Part shown: positions 37,950 through 47,691 of the stretch, piece after piece
How positions within the stretch are numbered: position 1 is the first letter of the stretch
Layout: the number at the start of each line of letters is the position of its first letter
Assembly (NCBI RefSeq): GCF_017875835.1
Contig: NZ_JAGING010000001.1
Coordinates: forward strand, 248,001-312,000
Direction: 5' to 3'
Length of the DNA: 64,000 nucleotides
DNA from: Psychrobacter sp. PL19
GTDB taxonomy: Bacteria > Pseudomonadota > Gammaproteobacteria > Pseudomonadales > Moraxellaceae
Position numbers and translations under genes: made by a program
Notes under the pieces: model-generated
Seen by the model: only the letters and a program-made list of their open reading frames with translations
What the model was told of the DNA's origin: nothing
Databases searched by the model: none

Positions 37950-38513
37950 TTAGCCCATCAAGTCCGCTTGTACAATTTCAATCCAATAGCCATCAACGTC
38001 TTCGATAAAGGCGATGTTTTTCATGCTGCCCTGTTCAGGACGTTTTTTGAATGCCACCTCATGGCTATCGAACCAAGCTACTGCGGCAGGCAGGTCAGGT
38101 ACACTAAAGCAAATGTGGCCAAAACCCTGCGGCTCTTGGTTACCATTATGATAGCTAAAGTCATCTTGGGTTTCGGTACCGTAGTTATGAGTCAGTTCTA
38201 AAATACCGCGCTGACGAAAAGTATAAATCGCTAAGTCATCACCAGCTGGTAGATTATCACGCTCGTCGTCGGTCAATTTTGCGAGAAAATAAAGATCAAA
38301 CTCCATTTCAGGAAACTTCTTTACCGCTAATAATGTCATGCCTAGCACACCGGTATAAAATTCTAATGATTTGGCGGGATCTTTTACCCGTAACATAGTG
38401 TGGTTAAAAGTAAAACCACTGGTTATCGCCGCAATAGGCTGAACACCAGCCGCCCGAATACTATTGTCAGGTTGGGGGCTGATTGAGGTTGAATCCGATG
38501 TAGAGTTAGACAT
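37950..38513 (-). CDS. gloA: Lactoylglutathione lyase (glyoxalase I)
   Basis: A 187-residue metalloenzyme that isomerises the methylglyoxal-glutathione hemithioacetal to lactoylglutathione. Metal ligands are visible in FNHTMLRVKDP (His), GILELTHNYGTE (Glu), GFGHICFSVPDL (His) and GYWIEIVQ (Glu). YTGVLGMTLL and FPEMEFDLYFLA are also family blocks. The first 35 residues are a Ser/Asp-rich extension absent from E. coli GloA. It is convergent with the cytochrome gene. Confidence 0.95.
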   Translation of the reverse strand: MSNSTSDSTSISPQPDNSIRAAGVQPIAAITSGFTFNHTMLRVKDPAKSLEFYTGVLGMTLLAVKKFPEMEFDLYFLAKLTDDERDNLPAGDDLAIYTFRQRGILELTHNYGTETQDDFSYHNGNQEPQGFGHICFSVPDLPAAVAWFDSHEVAFKKRPEQGSMKNIAFIEDVDGYWIEIVQADLMG

Positions 38514-38646
38514 AAATATTATTATCCTAATTATAAAAATGTATTAAATAAAGTGAATGCACTGTCTTGTTATAAAAGTCGTCCTATCACGAAATCAAAC
38601 TCAGCAAAGGGATCGGCATATCAAACCAATAATAGGACAGATGTCT

Positions 38647-38686
38647 ACCCTATCATAGTTAAAAAACAAATTTTTATTGATAGGGT
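38647..38686. other. Stem-loop between carbonic anhydrase and gloA genes
   Basis: ACCCTATCA (38647-38655) and TGATAGGGT (38678-38686) are perfect complements, and inner A/T runs could extend the stem. It lies 32 bp after the carbonic anhydrase stop and could end that transcript. Confidence 0.4.
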
Positions 38687-38717
38687 GTTGTAAACTTATG
38701 GAGCTTATTTATATCAA

Positions 38718-39356
38718 CTAGCTGTCTAAAAAGCGTACCTTGCCAGTCTCTAAATCGTATTCAGCACCGACAATTAACAGCTGCCCATTACTTGATAAGT
38801 CCTCTAAAATGCGCGAACCATGCTTAAGCTGGCTGACGGACATACGCACGTTGGCACGGATTGAGCGATCAACCAGTTGATCAGTATCGATATCTTGACC
38901 ATTAGCAGTGGCCAGTTCGTGCAAGTTATGAACGCTGGGGCGAATACGATCGACGATAGATTGTAGATTGGGTGAGTAATGTTGATCCGGATTAATCAGC
39001 GCCTCCACACAGGCGGTCACCGCGCCGCACTGTGAATGCCCAAGTACCACGACCAATTGGGTACCAAACGCCTCGGCTGCAAATTCGACTGAGCCAATTT
39101 GTGAAGGCGCGACCACATTACCAGCCACACGAATGACGAACAGGTCGCCTAAACCTTGATCAAAAACAATCTCTACCGGCACGCGTGCATCAGAGCAGCC
39201 TAAGATAATGGCCAAGGGGTCTTGATCTTTAACCAACTCTGGCCGCTTTTGCATCATCGGATCAGCGTTGTTAAGACTGTCGACATAGCGGGTGTTGCCT
39301 TCTTTAAGAAGCTCCAATGCTTCTTGACCTGTTTTTGGGCGCGTATTAGCAGTCAT
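38718..39356 (-). CDS. Beta-class carbonic anhydrase
   Basis: A 212-residue zinc enzyme interconverting CO2 and bicarbonate. Zinc ligands Cys54, His107 and Cys110 appear in LGCSDARVPVE and VVLGHSQCGAV; Asp56/Arg58 form the catalytic dyad. GLGDLFVIRVAGN and the C-terminal VGAEYDLETGKVRFL also fit. No signal peptide, so cytosolic. AAGGA 6 nt upstream supports the start. Confidence 0.95.
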   Translation of the reverse strand: MTANTRPKTGQEALELLKEGNTRYVDSLNNADPMMQKRPELVKDQDPLAIILGCSDARVPVEIVFDQGLGDLFVIRVAGNVVAPSQIGSVEFAAEAFGTQLVVVLGHSQCGAVTACVEALINPDQHYSPNLQSIVDRIRPSVHNLHELATANGQDIDTDQLVDRSIRANVRMSVSQLKHGSRILEDLSSNGQLLIVGAEYDLETGKVRFLDS

Positions 39357-39754
39357 GAGGTGTCCTTGAGGATACTGAGTGATAAAAATAATAAGTGGCT
39401 TTAACGATTATTAGGCTAACTCTTTTTAACTAAAAATTTTTAGCCCTAAAATGATTGTATAGGAATAAAAGTAAGGAAATATTAAAAAATTTACTTTCCC
39501 AAGAATATTTTCTACGTGTAGTAGCCTCTTGCTTTCGATGAGAAGCCATACAAATCATATCAATGACCACGCTATAGCCTGCGTAATTGGTAACGAACTT
39601 GCACTAATAGTTAGTGATGGTTTGTTATAATACGCAGCTATTAGACCGCGCTTACACTTATACCAAAGCACTTTTTATACCGCTTATACCGCGCTCGCTA
39701 TCGACAGCCCTATTCAAGTGGTACTAATACCCTGGTATTTTAGGAATTTATCTC
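39357..39754. other. Intergenic region upstream of the pot operon
   Basis: About 400 bp with no gene. It holds the divergent promoters for carbonic anhydrase and the potA-like operon, including a sigma-54-like motif at 39588-39603. Confidence 0.5.
39588..39603 (+). promoter_or_regulatory. Candidate sigma-54-like promoter upstream of potA
   Basis: TGGTAAC, GAAC, TTGCA has the right GG/GC spacing and a perfect -12 box, but the -24 box deviates (TGGTA for TGGCA). Transcription would start near 39615, 140 bp before potA. A chance match is possible. Confidence 0.35.
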
Positions 39755-41095
39755 ATGCCTGACTCCCCTGCAAACGTGCCTGCAACTGCTATGCCCTCTC
39801 ATGCCAGTTCTGGCACTAATGCCATCGATACCATCGATACCATCGATACCATGGCGACTGATGTGCTATTACAATTGACCGGGCTAAAAAAGACCTATGA
39901 TGAGACTGAAGTATTAACAGACATCAATCTGAATATTAAGCGTGGTGAGTTTTTGACTCTACTTGGGCCATCAGGGTGCGGTAAGACTACCTTGCTGCGC
40001 CTAATTGCAGGTTTTGAGCAGCCGACAGCGGGGGCCATTTATTTAGAGGGCGTACAAATGGCTGGGTTGCCAGCCGATAAACGTCCAGTGAATACGGTAT
40101 TCCAGCAGTACGCGCTATTTCCGCATATGACCGTGGCACAAAATGTTGCGTATAGTCTTAGAATCAAAAAAGTTCCCAAAGACGAGATTCAAACGCGCGT
40201 CCGCGATATTCTAGCGATGGTACAACTTGGCCATTTGGCCAACCGCAAGCCGCAAGATTTATCCGGCGGTCAGCAGCAACGGGTTGCTATCGCGCGCGCC
40301 GTCATCAATCGTCCTAAATTACTACTACTGGATGAACCCCTGTCAGCGCTCGATCATAAACTGCGTTTGCAAATGCAGTCAGAGCTCAAGCGCTTGCAAC
40401 GCGAGCTAGGTATTACCTTTGTGTTTGTTACTCACGATCAAGAAGAAGCGCTGTCAATGTCAGATCGCATTGCGGTGATGAAAGATGGTAAGTTTCAGCA
40501 AATTGGCACCCCAATTGAGATTTATGAAACCCCAGCAAATTTATTTACCGCCAAATTCATCGGTGAGACCAATCTCTTTAAGGCAGAAGTACGGGGCGTT
40601 TATCCAGATCAGCCAGATCGCGATGGCCAGGTAACCAACGGCCGCATTGCCGTGGAAGTCTGTGAGTCGCAAGCGCAAGAGGGCCCAACCACCTTACGCA
40701 ATCTACGCCGTCCTGACTTTGCAAACGAGATAAAAGTTGGTGATATGGTTAATCTGCTATTGCGCCCTGAAGATTTACGTATTTATGAAGTCGATGACAG
40801 TGCCCATAGCGGACTACTTGGCCACGTTATTGAGAGTAACTATAAAGGCAGTACTTTAGACTCTATTATTGAGCTACAGAACGGCCATATCATCAAGGCT
40901 TCTGAGTTTTTTGATGAGGACGATCCGAGTTTTGATTATAAGCTGAATGAAGCGGTCAAAGTTTCATGGGTCGATGGTTGGGAATGGGTCTTACCAAATG
41001 ATAACTCTGTTGATGATAAGACCGATAATGAGTCTGACAGTGACATTAATAGTGGCAAGGCCGTTAGCACGACTGTCCAAAAGGATATAAGCTAA
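39755..41095 (+). CDS. potA: Spermidine/putrescine-type ABC transporter, ATP-binding protein (PotA-like)
   Basis: A 446-residue ATPase powering polyamine import through PotB/PotC. Walker [10 protein letters not shown] is at 71-79, the signature [10 protein letters not shown] at 169-178, Walker [12 protein letters not shown] at 190-200, and the H-loop [15 protein letters not shown] follows. The C-terminal TOBE-type domain ([13 protein letters not shown]) is present. The N-terminus carries about 35 extra residues with a TID-TID-TID tandem encoded by 9-bp repeats (39827-39853). AGGA lies 9 nt upstream of the ATG. The stop overlaps the next start (TAATG). Other small cationic substrates are possible. 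Confidence 0.9.
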   Translation: MPDSPANVPATAMPSHASSGTNAIDTIDTIDTMATDVLLQLTGLKKTYDETEVLTDINLNIKRGEFLTLLGPSGCGKTTLLRLIAGFEQPTAGAIYLEGVQMAGLPADKRPVNTVFQQYALFPHMTVAQNVAYSLRIKKVPKDEIQTRVRDILAMVQLGHLANRKPQDLSGGQQQRVAIARAVINRPKLLLLDEPLSALDHKLRLQMQSELKRLQRELGITFVFVTHDQEEALSMSDRIAVMKDGKFQQIGTPIEIYETPANLFTAKFIGETNLFKAEVRGVYPDQPDRDGQVTNGRIAVEVCESQAQEGPTTLRNLRRPDFANEIKVGDMVNLLLRPEDLRIYEVDDSAHSGLLGHVIESNYKGSTLDSIIELQNGHIIKASEFFDEDDPSFDYKLNEAVKVSWVDGWEWVLPNDNSVDDKTDNESDSDINSGKAVSTTVQKDIS

Positions 41096-41973
41096 TGGCG
41101 CGCACAAGTTTAAGTAATAAAAGCCCTTTTCGTACCGCGACCCTGTGGCTGATTTGGGGTTGGCTGCTCCTCTTTGCGCTATTGCCGAATTTATTGGTTA
41201 TTGCGGTCAGTTTTTTGACCCGTGACAGTAGTGATTTTATTAGTCTACCGGTTAGCATCAACAGCTATGTGCGCATGATTGATCCGCTGTATTTCGAGGT
41301 CTTTATGCACTCATTGTGGATGGCAGGTATTACTACCGTCATTTGCCTGGTACTTGGCTATCCCTTTGCCTGGCTGGTATCCAAAGCCAAACCACGTTGG
41401 CAACCGCTATTAATGATGATGCTGATACTGCCATTTTGGACCAACTCTTTAGTACGTACTTATGCGCTTAAATTACTGTTTGCCAATAACGGTTTAATCA
41501 ATAAGTTTTTACTGGCTATCGGTATTATTGATAGTCCTATTGATATTTTATATACCCAAGGCGCGGTGATTGCGGGATTAACCTATTTATTATTCCCATT
41601 TATGGTGTTGCCGCTATATGCTGTTTTTACCGACCTACGCAATGATATGCTGCTGGCGTCGCAAGACTTGGGCGCATCAAAAACTCAGACTTTTTGGCAT
41701 GTGGTATTGCCTTTGACTACGCCCGGAATTATTTCAGGTGTGCTGTTGGTATTATTGCCAGCGATGGGTATGTTTTACGTGGCAGATATCTTGGGTGGTT
41801 CACGCAACTTATTGGTCGGTAATATTATCAAAAACCAATTTTTAGATGCGCGTGACTGGCCATTTGGCGCAGCAGCCAGCGTCTTGTTAACCCTAGCTAT
41901 GGCGGTGTTGCTACTTGCTTATCGCGCCAGTAGTCGCCGTATTGGCAAGACTGACTTTAATGAGGTGGCCTAA
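41095..41973 (+). CDS. potB: Polyamine-type ABC transporter permease PotB-like
   Basis: A 292-residue inner membrane permease with six predicted helices. It starts with WLIWGWLLLFALLPNLLVIAVSFL. The ABC-permease EAA loop region is LLASQDLGASKTQTFWHVVLPLTTPGIISG, which contacts the ATPase. LPFWTNSLVRTYALKLLF is typical of PotB/PotH. It overlaps potA by one base and potC by one base, so the three are translationally coupled. Confidence 0.92.
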   Translation: MARTSLSNKSPFRTATLWLIWGWLLLFALLPNLLVIAVSFLTRDSSDFISLPVSINSYVRMIDPLYFEVFMHSLWMAGITTVICLVLGYPFAWLVSKAKPRWQPLLMMMLILPFWTNSLVRTYALKLLFANNGLINKFLLAIGIIDSPIDILYTQGAVIAGLTYLLFPFMVLPLYAVFTDLRNDMLLASQDLGASKTQTFWHVVLPLTTPGIISGVLLVLLPAMGMFYVADILGGSRNLLVGNIIKNQFLDARDWPFGAAASVLLTLAMAVLLLAYRASSRRIGKTDFNEVA

Positions 41974-42827
41974 TGTCTGACTCTCATAAAAGCCAGATTA
42001 TCAAAACCAAACCGCCTCATCAGCCTAAACGTAACAAGTCTACTATTAAGCAAAATATCAAGATTGGCAGTGTCGCGGCAAAAAGCTATCTAGGACTTAT
42101 CTACGCCCTGCTGTATCTACCAATCATTGTCTTGGTCGTTATGTCCTTTAATAAGTCAAAAATTGGCTACAATTGGGGTGGCTTTAGTTTAAGGTGGTAT
42201 GAGTCGCTATTTAAAAACCAAGCCATGCTTGATGCTTTTTGGCATTCCATTGTCTTAGGCTTGGTAGCCGCAACCGTTTCAACCTTAATAGGCACCTTGA
42301 CTGCCTTGGCATTACATCGTTATGACTTTCGCGGGAAGGGTTTATTAAACGGCTTGCTGTTTGTGCTGATGATGTCACCTGAAATTGTCCTTGCCATTTC
42401 TTTGCTGGCTTTATTTTTATTAATTGGTCTACAGTTAGGCTTTGTATCGCTACTATTGGCTCACATTACCTTTTGCCTACCTTTTGTAGTTATCACGGTA
42501 TTTGCACGATTGAGTAGCTTAGATGAGCGGCTGATGGAAGCGGCGCGAGATTTGGGCGCGAATGAATCGACTATGGTACGTACGGTATTAATTCCAGTGA
42601 TACTGCCCGCAGTGATGGCAGGTTGGCTGTTAGCTTTTACTTTATCACTCGATGATGTGGTGGTATCCACCTTTGTTACCGGTCCCAGCTATGAGATTCT
42701 ACCGCTACGTATCTATTCTATGGTGCGCGTGGGACTCAAGCCTGAAGTCAATGCCATTGGTACGATCCTGCTGGCCGCGTCCCTAATACTGGTTATAATC
42801 TCGCAATTACTATTACGTCGGCGCTAA
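41973..42827 (+). CDS. potC: Polyamine-type ABC transporter permease PotC-like
   Basis: A 284-residue second permease subunit. After a basic N-terminal extension of about 30 residues comes YALLYLPIIVLVVMSFNKSKIGYNWGGFSLRWYESLF, typical of PotC/PotI. The EAA loop is LMEAARDLGANESTMVRTVLIPVILPAVMAG, and SLDDVVVSTFVTGPSYEILPLRIYSMVRVG is a conserved end block. No potD-like substrate-binding protein gene follows; the next gene is metR. Confidence 0.92.
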   Translation: MSDSHKSQIIKTKPPHQPKRNKSTIKQNIKIGSVAAKSYLGLIYALLYLPIIVLVVMSFNKSKIGYNWGGFSLRWYESLFKNQAMLDAFWHSIVLGLVAATVSTLIGTLTALALHRYDFRGKGLLNGLLFVLMMSPEIVLAISLLALFLLIGLQLGFVSLLLAHITFCLPFVVITVFARLSSLDERLMEAARDLGANESTMVRTVLIPVILPAVMAGWLLAFTLSLDDVVVSTFVTGPSYEILPLRIYSMVRVGLKPEVNAIGTILLAASLILVIISQLLLRRR

Positions 42828-42933
42828 AGAGCAATGAACGGTGCTGATAATAAGTTTTGAATAAAAAGCCTCACAACCCTATTTATAGTATTTTTCTCCC
42901 TTCATTTTTTTAAATAAGCAGTTAGGTTATTCT

Positions 42934-43824
42934 ATGCTCGAACTTCGTCATCTAAATACTCTAACCGCGCTACGAGCCCATGGTTCACTGGCAGCGGCGG
43001 CCGATGAGTTGCATGTCACTGCCTCTGCGGTATCACATCAGCTAAAAGAGCTGGAAAACTACTATGACATTAGCTTGGTTAATCGCCGAACACGTCCGCT
43101 GACTTTTACTCCAGCAGGCAAAACGGTACTGGCCTTAGCTGACAGTATTATGCCGCAGGTTACCCGTACTAAAGCCAATCTTAAGCGTTTGGCTCACGGT
43201 CAAGCTGGTAGAATGCGCTTGGCCTCTGAATGTCATAGCTGCTTTGACTGGTTAATGCCGATTCTCAATCACTATCGTCGTGAATGGTCAGATGTGGAAT
43301 TAGATTTTGCGACTGGCTTTGAGCCTGAGCCGCATCATTTATTAATGGAAGGTGATATTGATTTATTGATCACTACTAGCAATTTGCCAATAGACGGTAT
43401 CAGCTATCAACCCTTATTTGAATACGAAAGCCGCTTGGTGCTGTCGCCATTACACAATCTAGCAGAGCAACATTTTATTTGCCCAGATGACTTATGTGAG
43501 GAAACCTTAATTGCTTACCCAGTAGAAGCAAAACGTCTTGATATCATCGCCAATTTTATGACACCCGCCCAGGTAAGTTTTAAGAACATCCGTACTACTG
43601 AGCTGACGGCGATGCTTATTCAGTTGGTCGCCAGTGAACGCGGGGTAGCAGCACTACCCGATTGGGTGGTCGCAGAATATGAAAAAAAAGGCTGGGTAGT
43701 CTCTCGCCCATTAGGTACTGGCGTCTTTTGTCAGCTGTATGCCGCTACTCGTGTCTCAAGCAAGGATACGGCTTATATGCAAGGATTCGCCAGTTTATTA
43801 GAAGGGATAAAAAAGCCATTGTAG
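42934..43824 (+). CDS. metR: LysR-family regulator MetR-like
   Basis: A 296-residue transcription factor. The N-terminal winged helix (LELRHLNTLTALRAHGSLAAAADELHVTASAVSHQLKELE) is followed by the LysR substrate domain from about residue 90. HLNTL-RA, RRTRPLTFTPAG, LASECHSCFDWLMPIL and GRGVAALPDWVV-type ERGVAALPDWVV are strongly MetR-like. MetR activates methionine synthesis genes with homocysteine as co-effector. Its targets are not in view. It stands 107 bp after potC and is probably transcribed separately. Confidence 0.9.
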   Translation: MLELRHLNTLTALRAHGSLAAAADELHVTASAVSHQLKELENYYDISLVNRRTRPLTFTPAGKTVLALADSIMPQVTRTKANLKRLAHGQAGRMRLASECHSCFDWLMPILNHYRREWSDVELDFATGFEPEPHHLLMEGDIDLLITTSNLPIDGISYQPLFEYESRLVLSPLHNLAEQHFICPDDLCEETLIAYPVEAKRLDIIANFMTPAQVSFKNIRTTELTAMLIQLVASERGVAALPDWVVAEYEKKGWVVSRPLGTGVFCQLYAATRVSSKDTAYMQGFASLLEGIKKPL

Positions 43825-44127
43825 CCGATATCTGTTGAACTTATTATTTAGGATAACTTTACGTATAGTCAGTTCAAAATAAAATAGATACATTTGTGTC
43901 AGCGTACTACTGGTATAAATTTTTCTTGCTTGCTGTTCGCAAGCGGGACAGAGGCTGCAAAAAATTCATACCAGCAGCACTGTATCTTTTTTAACTTGGA
44001 TCGACTATAGCATCTGGAAAATACAACCTCTAGAACAACCCTCAGAAAACCAGTAACTGTTCGCTATTCCGGTCGTCTGCAATCTAATATTTACTTAAGC
44101 TAGATTCAGTTTTTACAGATAATCGAA
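43825..44127. other. Intergenic region filled by a MITE-like copy
   Basis: About 300 bp between convergent metR and crcB. Half of it is repeat copy C (43864-44009), whose strong palindrome may also serve as the terminator for both genes. Confidence 0.6.
43864..44009. mobile_element. MITE-like palindromic repeat, copy C (best-preserved ends)
   Basis: Terminal inverted repeats of 29 bp: TATAGTCAGTTCAAAATAAA.. at 43864-43892 and its near-complement ending GGATCGACTATA at 43981-44009. The core arms TACTACTGGTATA and TCATACCAGCAGCA enclose TTCTTGCTTGCTGT and GGACAGAGGCTGCAAAAAA, i.e. inverted relative to copies A and B. Ends in TATA are compatible with TA target duplication. There is no ORF inside. 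Confidence 0.88.
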
Positions 44128-44499
44128 TCACAAGATCGACTTAAAAAAGTAAAATCCGAGCGCGGTCGCTAATAATGTTAGCCCAACATGCAAACCTATC
44201 AGCCCTAAACCCGCCAATAATTTACCCGCGTGAATAAAGGTAAAAACCTCAGCGCTAAAGGTACTGAAGGTAGTCAACCCGCCCAAAAAACCAGTGATCA
44301 CAAACAGCCTGACGTTAGAAGACAGTTCACTACCCACCCGCTCAAACCATACTAGCGCTAACCCTATTAACAACCCACCTAAAATATTAGCACCCAAAGT
44401 CCCAAGCGGTATCCAATTATGCAGCGGATTAAAGCGTGCTAGCCATGCCCGCAGGCATGCGCCGATTGCTGCTCCTAAACCGATGGCGAGCCATTGCAT
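44128..44499 (-). CDS. crcB: Fluoride exporter CrcB/Fluc
   Basis: A 123-residue four-helix membrane protein that forms a dual-topology fluoride channel. Family blocks: [31 protein letters not shown] (with the conserved Asn), and [17 protein letters not shown] (phenylalanine-box and STFS motif). AAGGA 7 nt upstream supports the start. I did not find the fluoride riboswitch motif upstream. Confidence 0.95.
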   Translation of the reverse strand: MQWLAIGLGAAIGACLRAWLARFNPLHNWIPLGTLGANILGGLLIGLALVWFERVGSELSSNVRLFVITGFLGGLTTFSTFSAEVFTFIHAGKLLAGLGLIGLHVGLTLLATALGFYFFKSIL

Positions 44500-44602
44500 G
44501 ATGTCATCCTTTCCTTAATACCTACTATTAATAAGTAGCGTGTTGATCTGTACCATTAATAGATGGCCCTAATAGATACTATTTTGATAAGCACCACACC
44601 TG

Positions 44603-45652
44603 TTACACTGCCGGCAACTCAGTCATTGGCCAACGTGGCACGCAGGTGACAGCCAAATCATCACTCTGGCCTGCTTGCAAGCGCTGATAACCAGCATAAG
44701 CAATCATGGCGCCATTATCCGTACATAATGCGGGTGGCGCATAATGTACGGTGGCGTTTATTTTTGCCAACTCGGTCTCAAGCGTTATGCGTAAATGGCT
44801 ATTGGCACTGACACCTCCGGCTATCACCAGACGGCTCATATCTACCTGCTTAAGTGCTTTGACGCATTTCTTAACTAAGGTATCGACCATCGCATGTTGG
44901 AAGCTCGCTGCTATATCGGCTCGAACTTGTGGATCGCTATCAGAACCTATACCTGAACCAGGGGTGTCTTTAATGAGATTATGGACAGCGGTTTTCATAC
45001 CACTGAATGAAAAATCTAAACCGCGGTGCAGCATCGGGCGCGGTAGATTGTAAGCATTGGGATTGCCGGTCTTAGCAAGCTTGGCAATATTAGGGCCACC
45101 CGGATACGCTAAACCCAGCATTTTTGCCGCTTTATCAAAGCATTCGCCTGCCGCATCATCAATCGACTCGCCTAATATTTCGTACTGGCCCATACCTTGT
45201 GCCGCAATAAGTAAGGTATGACCGCCAGATACTAATAACGATACAAAAGGAAATGCAGGTGGATTGGCGCCCATCAATGGCGCTAATAAATGCCCTTCCA
45301 TATGATGCACACCAATCGCTGGAATGTTCAATCCATAAGCCAGACTGCGACCAAATAGAGCGCCGGTCATCAATGCACCAATTAGCCCAGGGCCTTTGGT
45401 GTAAGCAATAGCGTCAATATCATTTTTACTGATGTCGCATTGATCTAACAGCTCATTAAGTAACGGTACCAGCTTGCGAATATGATCACGGCTGGCAAGC
45501 TCAGGCACCACACCACCATAGACCGCGTGTAGTTCTATTTGCGAATACAACACTTGCCCAAGTAAACCCTGGTTGTCAGTGTCTATCAGCTCACTATCAT
45601 AAATTGCTAGACCTGTCTCATCACAAGAGGTCTCCAAACCCAATACTTTCAT
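44603..45652 (-). CDS. tsaD: tRNA N6-adenosine threonylcarbamoyltransferase TsaD
   Basis: A 349-residue catalytic subunit that transfers threonylcarbamoyl to A37 of ANN-decoding tRNAs. It begins [19 protein letters not shown]. The metal motif HMEGH has His117 and His121, and [44 protein letters not shown] and [13 protein letters not shown] are conserved. The ATG at 45652 has AAAGG 7 nt upstream; the frame is open 28 codons further. The tsaD, rpsU, yqeY group is a common neighbourhood, here interrupted by two cytochrome genes. Confidence 0.97.
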   Translation of the reverse strand: MKVLGLETSCDETGLAIYDSELIDTDNQGLLGQVLYSQIELHAVYGGVVPELASRDHIRKLVPLLNELLDQCDISKNDIDAIAYTKGPGLIGALMTGALFGRSLAYGLNIPAIGVHHMEGHLLAPLMGANPPAFPFVSLLVSGGHTLLIAAQGMGQYEILGESIDDAAGECFDKAAKMLGLAYPGGPNIAKLAKTGNPNAYNLPRPMLHRGLDFSFSGMKTAVHNLIKDTPGSGIGSDSDPQVRADIAASFQHAMVDTLVKKCVKALKQVDMSRLVIAGGVSANSHLRITLETELAKINATVHYAPPALCTDNGAMIAYAGYQRLQAGQSDDLAVTCVPRWPMTELPAV

Positions 45653-45711
45653 GCTATTGCCTTTCTTTGTGCGTGGTTTTATCCATATTAATAAGCGACT
45701 ATTTTTATCCG

Positions 45712-45745
45712 TAAAAAAACCGCTATTGTGAAACACAATGGCGGT
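45712..45745 (-). terminator. Terminator downstream of the cytochrome c5-like gene
   Basis: On the minus strand ACCGCCATTGTG-ttt-CACAATAGCGGT is followed by a run of seven T. It lies between the gene at 45926-46480 and tsaD. Confidence 0.9.
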
Positions 45746-45925
45746 AAGTTTAACAAATTTTCATCGCTAGAGTCGTAACCAGATAATCAGAATAGCTATT
45801 TATAACAATAAACACTGTTTATAACAGGCGATACGGCAGGCCAGTCTGACAGCCTGATTCGTCTACATAGGTTGAACCCTAATATCGGCTAATAGTTAAT
45901 AGCTACTAGCTAGTAGCTATTAACA

Positions 45926-46480
45926 TTAACTGACGGCGGCTATCATATAGTCAACGGCTGCATGGACTTGAGCTTCGCTGACCTCATCATTAGCCTGTGC
46001 TGGCATTTTGTTAAAACCTTTTGCCGAGTGCGTGTATAAGGTTTCTTTACCCTTCGCAAGACGTGGCGCCCAAGCGACCACATCACCGTATTTCGGGGCA
46101 TTGAGTAGGCCATTTTGATGGCATACTTGACAGTTAGATTCGTATAGTTTGGCCCCGGCGTCGACTGCTAATAATTCAGTTTCGGTAGCGATAGGTTCAG
46201 CAGTAACTGCCGCAGTGGGCATAGGCGCTTCAACAACGGCTGGCTCTGCCACCTCACTTGTAGCCGCTTCCTCAGTATTAACGACGGGTTCTTCGACCGC
46301 GACTACTGCAGTTTCGGTGTCACTGACAGCAGCGGTCTCGTCAGTAGCAGTGTTGTCCTCACCACTACAAGCACTCAGCGTTAATAGTAGACTGAGACTC
46401 AGTGCTGACAATGCTAATTTGGCAACTGAGTTTTTATTCATAACATCCTGTTTATTGATAACTTCTTCCTTAATAGTCAT
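45926..46480 (-). CDS. Cytochrome c5-like lipoprotein (copy 1)
   Basis: A protein of about 184 residues. The hydrophobic segment LALSALSLSLLLTLSAC ends in a lipobox cysteine. A long Ala/Glu/Val/Thr-rich spacer (about residues 40-105) follows. The C-terminal class I cytochrome domain has CQVCH, NGLLNAPKYGD, AWAPRLAKGKETLY and a probable axial methionine in GFNKMPAQ. Two starts compete: ATG 46480 with GAGG 8 nt upstream, and ATG 46441, which gives a shorter signal peptide. A close paralogue lies 250 bp upstream (46727-47287). It probably carries electrons between the bc1 complex and a terminal oxidase; this is inferred from the family. Confidence 0.87.
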   Translation of the reverse strand: MTIKEEVINKQDVMNKNSVAKLALSALSLSLLLTLSACSGEDNTATDETAAVSDTETAVVAVEEPVVNTEEAATSEVAEPAVVEAPMPTAAVTAEPIATETELLAVDAGAKLYESNCQVCHQNGLLNAPKYGDVVAWAPRLAKGKETLYTHSAKGFNKMPAQANDEVSEAQVHAAVDYMIAAVS

Positions 46481-46726
46481 GTTCATACCCTCATCTAATA
46501 GGCCATAATAGCAACTACTTGTTAATACTGTTAGTTTTTATTAAGACTATTATTATCTAAATGACAGCTACTAGAAAATTTGTGGATGTAACACTTTCTG
46601 ACAGTCGAATTCAGGTGATTTCGTTGCCAACAAAGTTAACGCTATCGTGTATTTATATAGACTTAACGATATGTAGCCTAGCAGTCATATAGCTTGGTAA
46701 TTTATAGCGGATTCAACGTCACCTTA

Positions 46727-47287
46727 CTAGCTGGCTGCTGCAACCATATAGTCAACTGCTGCATGAACTTGCTCTTCAGTCACTTCAGCATTCACTTGCG
46801 CGTTCATCTGATTAAAACCATTTGCTGCATGGGTGTATAAGGTTTCTTTACCTTTCGCAATACGCGGCGCCCAAGCGGCTGCATCACCATATTTCGGCGC
46901 ATTTAACAAACCGTTTTGATGACAAGCCACACACTGTTTACTGTAAAGTTGAGCACCAACATTAACGGCAAGATCTGCAGGCGCAGCAGCAGTCTCTGCT
47001 GGCGCAGCTCCTGCAGTGTCAGTCGCATCCGGCATATCCGCAGCGGCGGTTAAAGTCGCATCTTCAGCGGCGGCAGTTACCATCGGCGCAGTTTCTGCAA
47101 AACCCATATCTTCGGCTTCAGGAGCATTTTTACGGGCAAGCTCTTCCGCGGCTTCGACTCGATCGACTGCCAAGACTTCACCTGACTCTTTATCACCGCT
47201 ACAGGCACTAATGCTAACGCCTAACGTGACGATCAATGTTGTCCATAGAGCAGTGCTGAATGAGCCTTTTATTACCGTTTTTTTCAT
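46727..47287 (-). CDS. Cytochrome c5-like lipoprotein (copy 2)
   Basis: A 186-residue paralogue of the next gene. The lipobox is ISAC (Cys29). An Ala/Glu/Thr-rich spacer runs to about residue 105, then the haem domain with CVACH, NGLLNAPKYGDAAAWAPRIAKGKETLYTHAANGFNQM and EEQVHAAVDYMVAA. The haem domains of the two copies are nearly identical while the spacers differ, which suggests tandem duplication with drift or length change in the linker. AAGG 8 nt upstream supports the ATG. The two genes are 246 bp apart and may have separate promoters. Confidence 0.88.
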   Translation of the reverse strand: MKKTVIKGSFSTALWTTLIVTLGVSISACSGDKESGEVLAVDRVEAAEELARKNAPEAEDMGFAETAPMVTAAAEDATLTAAADMPDATDTAGAAPAETAAAPADLAVNVGAQLYSKQCVACHQNGLLNAPKYGDAAAWAPRIAKGKETLYTHAANGFNQMNAQVNAEVTEEQVHAAVDYMVAAAS

Positions 47288-47691
47288 CTTAACAACCTTA
47301 GTGAATTTGACGTAAAAGTATAAAACCCTTACTATAATACTGAATTTATCATAGCATAAACTGCGACCAATACGTTATAGTCAGCAAGGGTTTTTTGCGG
47401 GCAATTTATACACTACCGGTCAAAATTTTATTAAAATAATATCAAAAACGTTAAACTAAAAAGCAAATACCTAAACCAATAATGATACGATGAGCACCTT
47501 GATGATTATAATGAATAAATACGCTAAAGGCTTTGACTTTGCTGACATTTTTAGTTAAAATTGCCGCCCTTGTGCTATTGCACGAGACTGTCCTAGTTTG
47601 AGTTGATGCCGATAATTTTGAGATATTACGGCTAAATACTAATACACAACCGAACTAATGCCCTTTTATCTCATCCTCATAAGGAGTCTTC
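47288..47691. other. Divergent promoter region upstream of rpsU
   Basis: About 400 bp without a gene. It contains the rpsU promoter (47533-47561) and A/T-rich DNA that must hold the cytochrome promoter. Confidence 0.6.
47533..47561 (+). promoter_or_regulatory. Sigma-70 promoter of rpsU
   Basis: -35 TTGACT, a 17-bp spacer and -10 TAAAAT, 130 bp upstream of the rpsU ATG. Confidence 0.75.

Noticed and set aside
44500-44602. Fluoride riboswitch upstream of crcB
   Set aside because: The conserved fluoride aptamer pattern was not recognisable in the short leader.
46149-46508. Ala/Ser/Thr-rich plus-strand ORF
   Set aside because: It is the antisense shadow of the cytochrome lipoprotein linker, with no ribosome binding site and no recognisable domain.
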